Positions 34,075 through 39,804 of a stretch of 39,804 bases of DNA are shown piece after piece. The stretch lies in NCBI GenBank assembly GCA_903824185.1, contig CAIJVU010000064.1:1-39804 (forward strand), given 5' to 3'. The position numbers and the translations under genes are program-made. Numbering within the stretch: position 1 is the stretch's first letter; each line of letters starts with the position of its first letter. The notes beneath the pieces were generated by a model, which made no database searches, had not been told where the DNA came from, and saw nothing but the letters and a program-made list of their open reading frames with translations. Origin of the DNA: an uncultured Hyphomicrobiales bacterium. GTDB taxonomy: Bacteria > Pseudomonadota > Alphaproteobacteria > Rhizobiales > Beijerinckiaceae.

Positions 34075-34181
34075 AGGGTTTAATTACAAGGTTTGGAGGG
34101 AGACTGAAAGAGCCTTGATCAAAAACAAAAAGGGCAATTTGAACATGCGTTCACCCGCAAATCATTTTATAGAAGATCGTG

Positions 34182-34892
34182 ATGACAGAAGACGAGATGC
34201 TTTCGCTTATCCTTTATCGTGATGCGATGATGCTGGTTTTAAACAAACCGGCCGGGATTGCCGTGCATCGTGGCCCTAAAGCGGCTTTTGGCGCCCATGA
34301 GGCACTGGAGCCGCATTTTGACAGCCTTAAATTTGGATTGCCGCGCGCGCCTGCGCTGGCGCATCGGCTTGACCGCGACACGTCCGGCTGTTTGGTCTTG
34401 GGCCGACATCGCAAGGCATTGGAGGATTTATTCCATTTATTCCGCACCGGTGCGGTTCAAAAAACCTATCTAACCGTTGTCGAGGGTCGTCCTGAGCAAC
34501 AAGAGGGCTTGATCGATCTGGCTTTGAAAAAGCGGGATGCACAACGCGGATGGTGGATGAAAGTCGATCCCGAGGGGCAACCGTCGCAAACCCGCTTTCA
34601 ATGCTTGGGATCGCATGAAGGTTTCAGCCTGATGGCTCTGCATCCTTTGACGGGACGCACGCATCAATTGCGGGTGCATATGGCGGCCATGGACTGGCCG
34701 ATTTTGGGAGATCCTGTCTATGGCAAGGCGCCGAGGCAGGGTGGGCCGGGCCTGCATCTGCATGCAGCCAGCATCACCATCCCGTTTTATAAAAACAAAC
34801 CGCCGCTTGTTGTGAACGCGCCTGTTCCGGACAGCATGGCCAAAACAATTGAGACCATGGGATTGTCAGATCGCCTCACTCAATTTGTTTGA
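34182..34892 (+). CDS. RluA-family RNA pseudouridine synthase
   Basis: 236 residues. The catalytic aspartate is in HRLDRDTSGCLVLGR near residue 65. VLNKPAGIAVHRGP opens the domain, and LTGRTHQLRVHMA with LGDPVYG completes it. There is no N-terminal S4 RNA-binding domain, so it is a compact member closer to RluA/TruC types than RluC/D. It should convert particular uridines in rRNA or tRNA; the site is unknown. ATG 34182 is preceded by an in-frame GTG; no strong ribosome site is visible. It is inserted, on the opposite strand, between mtaB and ftsY. Confidence 0.9.
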   Translation: MTEDEMLSLILYRDAMMLVLNKPAGIAVHRGPKAAFGAHEALEPHFDSLKFGLPRAPALAHRLDRDTSGCLVLGRHRKALEDLFHLFRTGAVQKTYLTVVEGRPEQQEGLIDLALKKRDAQRGWWMKVDPEGQPSQTRFQCLGSHEGFSLMALHPLTGRTHQLRVHMAAMDWPILGDPVYGKAPRQGGPGLHLHAASITIPFYKNKPPLVVNAPVPDSMAKTIETMGLSDRLTQFV

Positions 34893-34905
34893 CGGGAGCG
34901 GCGTT

Positions 34906-36159
34906 TTAGGTTGCGGCGATCAGGTCTTGCCCGTCTGTTGCGCTAATCATGGTCGAAACAATCGTGCCTTGTTGTTGCGGCGTCGAAAACCGTACCGGTG
35001 CGAAATTCTCGCTGCGCCCCAGATGGTTTTTTTCAATCAAGACCGATTGTTGCTTGCCAACCTGCTGCGCCAGAAACTGTTTCAAGTGCTCATCGCCTTT
35101 TTCCCGCAACGCTTTGGCGCGTGCACGCACAATGTCTTTGGGAAGCATCGGCATTTTTGCAGCGGGTGTGCCTTCGCGCGGGGAAAACGGAAACACATGC
35201 AAAAAGGTCAAACCACATTCGTCAATCAAAGCGAGGGATTGTTCAAACATGGCATCTGTTTCGGTCGGAAAGCCTGCAATCAAATCAGCGCCGAAGACCA
35301 TGTCCGGACGTTTTTGCCGCAAGCTCAGGCAAAAAGCGATCGAGTCTTCACGCAAGTGACGGCGCTTCATGCGTTTGAGAATCATATTGTCGCCCGCTTG
35401 AAGCGACAGATGCAAATGCGGCATGACCCGATGATTCTCGGCAATGGCATCAATCAAGTCTTCATCAGCCTCGATCGAGTCAATCGAGGACAGTCTGAGG
35501 CGCGGTAGATCGGGGTTATGTTTGAGAATGCTTTGGACCAAATGCCCCAATTTGGGCAGGCCCGGTAAATCGGCGCCCCATGAGGTCATGTCCACGCCGG
35601 TCAGGACCACTTCCCTGTAACCGCCTGCGACCAATGTTTTGATCTGCTCGACGACCGCGCCCATCGGCACAGACCGCGAGGGGCCGCGCCCATAGGGGAT
35701 GATGCAAAAAGTACAGCGATGATCGCAGCCGTTCTGGATTTGCACAAAAGCGCGGGTGCGTCCTTCAAAGCCGTCGAGCAAATGCGCCGCCGTCTCTCTG
35801 ATTTCCATGATATCGGTGACTTGAATACGCTCTGGCTGATGATGCGGATCAGCCAGTTTGATCCATGTCTCCGCTTTGCTTTTTTCGTGATTGCCGATGA
35901 CCTGTTTGACCTCGGGCATATTGCCAAACATGGCGGGGTCAACTTGCGCGGCACATCCTGTCACCAGAATATCGGCATCGGGGCGTTCGCGCTTTAATCG
36001 ACGAATGGCCTGTCTGGCTTGGCGTGTGGCTTCTGCCGTCACCGCACAGGTATTGATGATCACCAGATTTTCATGCCCTGCCGCTTGCGCATGGGTTTTC
36101 ATCGCCTCCGATTCAACCGTATTGAGGCGACAGCCAAAGGTGATGACATCAACGCTCAT
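34906..36159 (-). CDS. mtaB: tRNA methylthiotransferase MtaB (t6A37 to ms2t6A37)
   Basis: 417 residues, a radical-SAM methylthiotransferase. The N-terminal domain supplies three cluster cysteines (FGCRLN, NTCAVT, VTGCAAQ). The radical-SAM motif is CDHRCTFC (CxxxCxxC) near residue 150, followed by IPYGRGPSRS, GYREVVLTGVDM and the C-terminal TRAM-like region. It adds a methylthio group to t6A37 of ANN-decoding tRNAs. The ATG at 36159 begins two bases after the dapF stop, so the two genes are co-transcribed. A TTG at 36165 would overlap the dapF stop. Confidence 0.93.
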   Translation of the reverse strand: MSVDVITFGCRLNTVESEAMKTHAQAAGHENLVIINTCAVTAEATRQARQAIRRLKRERPDADILVTGCAAQVDPAMFGNMPEVKQVIGNHEKSKAETWIKLADPHHQPERIQVTDIMEIRETAAHLLDGFEGRTRAFVQIQNGCDHRCTFCIIPYGRGPSRSVPMGAVVEQIKTLVAGGYREVVLTGVDMTSWGADLPGLPKLGHLVQSILKHNPDLPRLRLSSIDSIEADEDLIDAIAENHRVMPHLHLSLQAGDNMILKRMKRRHLREDSIAFCLSLRQKRPDMVFGADLIAGFPTETDAMFEQSLALIDECGLTFLHVFPFSPREGTPAAKMPMLPKDIVRARAKALREKGDEHLKQFLAQQVGKQQSVLIEKNHLGRSENFAPVRFSTPQQQGTIVSTMISATDGQDLIAAT

Positions 36160-36161
36160 GC

Positions 36162-37028
36162 TCAAACGGTCTCAAACACAGCATCGGAAAACAGCAGGCG
36201 GCCTTCCAGTTCGACAGCCCCTGTCATGATGACATGACCATCGCTTTCCCGCCATTCAATGGCGAGATCGCCGCCGGGCAAATGCACACAGATTTGACGT
36301 TCACCGATACCGCGGCGAATAGCCGCAACCGCTGCCGCACAAGCACCTGAGCCACAGGCCAGTGTTAAACCGGCACCGCGCTCCCAAACCTTCAAAACCA
36401 TCTCATCGCGCTTTATCATTTTCGCAAAGGAGATATTGGCTTTTTCCGGAAAGGCTTTGTGATGTTCGAGAACGGGGCCGATGGTTTCCGCATCCAAATC
36501 CTGCACATCGTCTACAAAAAAGATCGCATGCGGATTACCCATATTCACAAGCGAAGGGACGGGCAGCAGAGATGCCAAGTCAGCATCGAGTTCTAAGGGA
36601 ACATGGTTTGTGTCTGCGACGCTGAAGGACAAAGGAATATCCTGCCAGTTCAATCGCGGCAGGCCCATATCGACACTGAAATGCCAGTCATCATTTTTTG
36701 TGCATAGAAGTAGTCCGGCATCGCTCTCGACCTTTAATGACGTTTTATCCGTTTCAGCCATCAAAGCCCAAGCCACACAGCGCGTTCCATTCCCGCAAGC
36801 GGCGGACAGGCTGCCATCACAGTTGAAGATGGTCATAAAGGCTGCACTATCGGCGTGGCGCGGCGGGTAAAGCACCATCAATTGGTCAAAACCGGTCTGT
36901 GGTCCTTTCGCAATGGCGCGTGCATCCTCTGGCGTCAGCATGTAATCGATATGGCGCAAATCCACGACCAGAATGGCATTGCCGATGCCATTCATTTTCA
37001 GAAACGGGATTTTTGTTAAAGGATGCAT
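36162..37028 (-). CDS. dapF: Diaminopimelate epimerase DapF
   Basis: 288 residues. It interconverts LL- and meso-diaminopimelate for lysine and peptidoglycan. The two catalytic cysteines are visible in SLSAACGNGTRC and LACGSGACAA. The N-terminal FLKMNGIGNAILVVDLR has Ala-Ile where most bacteria have GNDF, a variation also seen in rhizobial-type DapF, which supports an alphaproteobacterial origin. The start is ATG 37028, giving standard family length; the longer frame from 37118 has no homology. It heads the dapF-mtaB transcript. Confidence 0.94.
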   Translation of the reverse strand: MHPLTKIPFLKMNGIGNAILVVDLRHIDYMLTPEDARAIAKGPQTGFDQLMVLYPPRHADSAAFMTIFNCDGSLSAACGNGTRCVAWALMAETDKTSLKVESDAGLLLCTKNDDWHFSVDMGLPRLNWQDIPLSFSVADTNHVPLELDADLASLLPVPSLVNMGNPHAIFFVDDVQDLDAETIGPVLEHHKAFPEKANISFAKMIKRDEMVLKVWERGAGLTLACGSGACAAAVAAIRRGIGERQICVHLPGGDLAIEWRESDGHVIMTGAVELEGRLLFSDAVFETV

Positions 37029-37067
37029 GCTGGAGGGTCCGCCTCGGTTTTCTCGGCCTTGGTATAG

Positions 37068-37100
37068 GCGAGAACACGAAAAAGCGCGAGTCGTTCTCGC
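37068..37100. promoter_or_regulatory. Inverted repeat between dapF and the GyrI-like gene
   Basis: GCGAGAAC (37068-37075) and GTTCTCGC (37093-37100) form a perfect 8-base inverted repeat with a 17-base spacer, in the 147-base gap between two divergent genes. Just beyond lie near-identical AGACTTATC and AGTCTTATC copies (about 37128-37152). It could be an operator for either gene. No regulator is identified. Confidence 0.4.
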
Positions 37101-37175
37101 GGTTCTTGACCTGATCACTTAAAATTAAGACTTATCAGGGCAAAGTCTTATCTCACTCTTATTTTGGATTCGGCC

Positions 37176-37943
37176 ATGCGCGTTGCGGTTATTTCTTTTA
37201 TTCTGGCCTGTCTTGCGGGTTTGACGGCTTTTTTCATGATTGAGAGAGGCGAAAAACCGAAAAAGACAGCTGAAGTGCCTGTTTCCCAACCCTCAACCGG
37301 TTTGGTTCCGGTGACGCCTCCGGTTCAGCAAGAGGCTGCAAAAGCACCAGAAAATCAGGCCCAACCGGCTGAAAAGCCCGTCCAAGAGTCACCTGCCGCT
37401 CAAAATGCAAGCCCCGCACCAACGGGTTCCGCAGCACCGCTTGCAGGTCTGGCCCCGCCACCGGTTGATCCGAGCACGCCTGACGACGTGGTCATGGCCT
37501 CCCATCCGGCCCTGATCATCAAAGGTCAGGCAAAATGGGACGATGGTTATAATGCGCTTGGCAAGGCCTTTTCCCAATTGCGCGAACAAGCCAAGCGCAT
37601 GTCTTTGACCGAAACTGGTTATCCCGTCACCGTTTTTGTGGAAACCGATGATCAGGGCTTCAAATATGAGGCCGAATTGCCCGTCAGCACTTTGCCGAGT
37701 CAGCGGCCTGCCGATCTGCCCGCTGATTTCAGATTCGGTGCGACACCGGAAGGAAAAGCCGTGCGATTTGTCCATCGCGGTGCCTATGACGAGATCGACA
37801 GCACCTATGAGGCGATTTCAGCCTATGTGGATGTCAAAGGTCTGGAAGTCAAAGATACGTTGATCGAGGAATATGTTTCGATGGGCAATGACGCATCGGA
37901 TCTGGCCATCGAGGTCCATATTTACGTCCAGCCCGTCAAATAA
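37176..37943 (+). CDS. Membrane-anchored GyrI-like (AraC effector-binding type) protein
   Basis: 255 residues. A single N-terminal membrane helix (MRVAVISFILACLAGLTAFF) is followed by a proline/alanine/glutamine-rich spacer (about 28-100). A GyrI-like domain then runs from about 105 to the end, with VRFVHRGAYDEIDSTYEAI and the final IEVHIYVQPVK. GyrI-type domains bind small molecules or proteins, and most are cytoplasmic. Here the topology places the domain in the periplasm, which is unusual. ATG 37176 is preferred over TTG 37164. It is convergent with the phosphatase gene, 14 bases apart. Confidence 0.75.
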   Translation: MRVAVISFILACLAGLTAFFMIERGEKPKKTAEVPVSQPSTGLVPVTPPVQQEAAKAPENQAQPAEKPVQESPAAQNASPAPTGSAAPLAGLAPPPVDPSTPDDVVMASHPALIIKGQAKWDDGYNALGKAFSQLREQAKRMSLTETGYPVTVFVETDDQGFKYEAELPVSTLPSQRPADLPADFRFGATPEGKAVRFVHRGAYDEIDSTYEAISAYVDVKGLEVKDTLIEEYVSMGNDASDLAIEVHIYVQPVK

Positions 37944-37957
37944 CCCAATCTTTTCAA

Positions 37958-38716
37958 CTATTCGCGGTGCAAAATCCGGTCAACAACCAGATTGGACCAG
38001 AAGCCGGATTTGAACGTCGCGCGCAGCGTTTCGGGGTCGTAATGCTCTCTGACCCATGTCTCGAAGTCTAGGCCCCGCGCCTCGCCCTCTCTGGCATAGG
38101 TTTCAAAGAAAAAGTCCAAAATACCGGTTTTTGCCCAGCGGAAATGGCCATAACGGGCGGATAATTGCTTCATGGCTTCGGCAATCGGGCGTTTTTCATG
38201 CACCAAAAGATATAAAACCGCCATAAAACCGGCACGATCCGCGCCGGATTTGCAATGGACGAGAACCGGTCCTTGCAAATGATCGAAGAAATGGGCGGCT
38301 TTGAGCATGGTTTCACGGTCGGGAACGTCGCGGGAACGCAAAACAAAATCAACGATTTCAATGCCCCGAGCCTTGGCGGCCTCCGCCTCAAGCGGCCATG
38401 AGCCGTATTCGCGCCCGCCGCGCAAATTGACAATGGTCTTCAATCCGCGATCGGCAAGCCGGTGGACATCATAGGGGGCCGGTTGGGCCGAGCGCCAGAA
38501 ATTGGGCGTAACCTTATGAAAATTCAGATAAATCATCCTGAAAATTCCATGATCGACAAAGATCATGTTCACCCAGGCCATGAAGCGATGGCCTTTTGTT
38601 GTGATGGGTCGATCCCAATAGGCGATGCGCGCCAGTCGGCGTTCCATGCGGCGGTCGGGCAAGAAAGGAAAAAAGCGCATGGGTTCAATGGGCTCGGATT
38701 GAAATTGTTGGGTCAT
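37958..38716 (-). CDS. Tyrosine/dual-specificity protein phosphatase family
   Basis: 252 residues with the CX5R active-site loop HCKSGADRAG near residue 152 and an upstream aspartate-containing loop (LRSRDVPDRE) that could provide the general acid. The region FWRSAQPAPYDVHRLADRG and TIVNLRGG matches bacterial DSP/Siw14-like phosphatases. The N-terminal 45 residues are rich in Arg and Phe and are not recognised. No signal peptide is apparent. Substrates could be phosphotyrosine, inositol phosphates or other phosphoesters. It ends 14 bases from the GyrI-like gene in convergent orientation. Confidence 0.85.
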   Translation of the reverse strand: MTQQFQSEPIEPMRFFPFLPDRRMERRLARIAYWDRPITTKGHRFMAWVNMIFVDHGIFRMIYLNFHKVTPNFWRSAQPAPYDVHRLADRGLKTIVNLRGGREYGSWPLEAEAAKARGIEIVDFVLRSRDVPDRETMLKAAHFFDHLQGPVLVHCKSGADRAGFMAVLYLLVHEKRPIAEAMKQLSARYGHFRWAKTGILDFFFETYAREGEARGLDFETWVREHYDPETLRATFKSGFWSNLVVDRILHRE

Positions 38717-38950
38717 AGTTGCCGATCTCAGCGGGTCTATCAGGCTTGAAAAGACAGTGCAATGGAAGGGGTGCAGAATGTCCCATCCCGCACCAAAGTA
38801 GGCTTGCTTGCGGGCAAAGAGCCGCCTAAACAGAGGAAATAGAGACTTGTTGAGCTCTATCTTGGGATAAAGCTTGTCCTATCCGGGATAATCTGCGCCG
38901 TTTTGCGGCTATTGCTGTGTCTGTCACGAAAAAACAAGGGTTTGTTCGCC

Positions 38951-39487
38951 ATGCTGATTAACAATGTATCCATCGGAAAAAACCCTCCGGAAGAGGTCAA
39001 TTGCATTATCGAGGTGCCGATCGGCGGCGAGCCGATCAAATATGAGATGGACAAAGACTCGGGCGCGCTGGTCGTCGACCGCTTCCTCTATACCTCGATG
39101 CGTTACCCCGGCAATTACGGCTTCATCCCCCACACTTTGTCCGATGACGGGGATCCCTGTGACGTGATCGTCGCCAATACCCGCGCGATTGTTCCCGGTG
39201 CGATCATGAGCGTGCGTCCGGTCGGCGTCTTGTTTATGGAAGATGAAGCGGGCGGGGATGAAAAAATTCTGGCTGTGCCCGCCGCCAAGCTGACCCGCCG
39301 CTATGAGAATGTGCATAATTACACGGACCTGCCGCAAATTACCTTGGATCAGATCCAGCATTTTTTCGAGCGCTATAAAGATCTCGAACCCGGCAAATGG
39401 GTGAAAGTGGTCAGATGGGGCAATGCCGAAGAAGCGCAGAAATTGATTCTGGAAGGCATTGCGCGCGCCAAAGCCCAAAAGGCTTGA
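38951..39487 (+). CDS. ppa: Inorganic pyrophosphatase (family I)
   Basis: 178 residues. It hydrolyses pyrophosphate to phosphate. Conserved family I features are [17 protein letters not shown], the [20 protein letters not shown] stretch (about 42-61), the metal-binding [10 protein letters not shown] (signature D-x-D-P-x-D) near 65, and KWVKVVRWG near the end. The start is ATG 38951, giving family-typical length. The 234-base gap upstream holds a GGATA-N10-TATCC repeat (about 38868-38887) and no gene. It is followed by a good terminator. Confidence 0.95.
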   Translation: MLINNVSIGKNPPEEVNCIIEVPIGGEPIKYEMDKDSGALVVDRFLYTSMRYPGNYGFIPHTLSDDGDPCDVIVANTRAIVPGAIMSVRPVGVLFMEDEAGGDEKILAVPAAKLTRRYENVHNYTDLPQITLDQIQHFFERYKDLEPGKWVKVVRWGNAEEAQKLILEGIARAKAQKA

Positions 39488-39538
39488 TGGCGCAGGCATA
39501 GGCCCACGCCTTGGCATGTGACTGCCTTGGCGTGGTAT

Positions 39539-39577
39539 AAAGGACGGCTCTTTTTGCAAAGAGCGCGTCCTTTTTTT
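39539..39577 (+). terminator. Rho-independent terminator after ppa
   Basis: AAAGGACGGCTCTTT pairs with AAAGAGCGCGTCCTTT around a 4-base loop with one bulge, and the stem ends in a run of seven T. It lies 52 bases downstream of the ppa stop. Confidence 0.88.
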
Positions 39578-39648
39578 ATGCTGTTCATCTTGTTGCGGCC
39601 ACAATAGTGGTGATGCTCTCACCTGATTCGTTTTCAAGGAGATATGCC

Positions 39649-39804
39649 GTGATTGCCCGCTTGTTTTTGCTGCTGAGCCTGTCGCTTGCGCTTTCCGTAT
39701 CAGGGCCAAGCGAGAGTTTTGCGCAGACCCTGTCGCAACCTGTGTCTGTCAATGTCGCTGAGACCGGTGGCGAGCTGATTGCGGCAACGCGTGCAAAGGT
39801 TGAA
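39649..39804 (+). CDS. Exported protein, N-terminal fragment (cut by window end)
   Basis: The first 52 codons of a gene that runs off the window. GTG 39649 is the start because AAGGAGA lies eight bases before it; an ATG six bases earlier meets a stop after two codons. The first 26 residues form a clear signal peptide (IARLFLLLSLSLALSVS core, ending SFA-Q). The visible mature part, TLSQPVSVNVAETGGELIAA, does not identify a family. Confidence 0.75.
   Translation, partial: MIARLFLLLSLSLALSVSGPSESFAQTLSQPVSVNVAETGGELIAATRAKVE

Noticed and set aside
38868-38887. GGATA-N10-TATCC repeat as a riboswitch or operator of ppa
   Set aside because: Arms are only five bases and no known motif is recognised; mentioned in the ppa entry only.

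Overview
The window looks like a chromosomal segment of an alphaproteobacterium. The signs are a dapF-mtaB-ftsY block with a rhizobial-style DapF N-terminus, a DUF1178 gene, moderate GC, and many ABC uptake and catabolic genes. The genus cannot be fixed from the sequence alone. I saw no rRNA, tRNA, CRISPR array, phage or insertion sequence.

Left edge (1-354, minus strand): the start of a flavin reductase gene, preceded by a 5'-truncated relic of an SsuB-type (sulfonate/nitrate/taurine) ABC ATPase.

Urea region (about 600-11620, plus strand): a sigma-54 type promoter (GG-N10-GC, 624-640) with an IHF-like site beside it heads a compact array, urtABCDE-ureD-ureAB-ureC-ureF-ureG-hupE, closed by a rho-independent terminator at 11586-11618. 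The genes often overlap or nearly touch, so one nitrogen-controlled transcript could encode urea import, urease, its maturation factors and a nickel permease. The urease gamma and beta subunits are fused, and no ureE is present. A stand-alone UvrC-like nuclease gene (cho) follows directly.

Catabolic region (12725-26125): an MFS anion symporter, a secreted carboxymuconolactone-decarboxylase-fold protein, three short-chain dehydrogenases, a single-chain aconitase X, a ThDP enzyme of acetolactate-synthase type, a BKACE (beta-keto acid cleavage) enzyme, a metallo-beta-lactamase-fold hydrolase, an acetamidase/formamidase and a PhzF-family enzyme. This combination does not match a pathway I recognise and is the best candidate for an undescribed system. 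Embedded in it is a protein whose C-terminal half is built from 16 octapeptides in exact register.

Transport region (27097-33047): a LivJ-LivH-LivM/LivG (fused)-LivF ABC system, then a 3' relic of a D-2-hydroxyacid dehydrogenase gene and an intact FAA-hydrolase-family gene.

Housekeeping region (33058-39804): ftsY, an RluA-family pseudouridine synthase, mtaB, dapF, a membrane-anchored GyrI-like protein, a tyrosine/dual-specificity phosphatase, inorganic pyrophosphatase with a terminator, and the start of an exported protein cut by the window edge.
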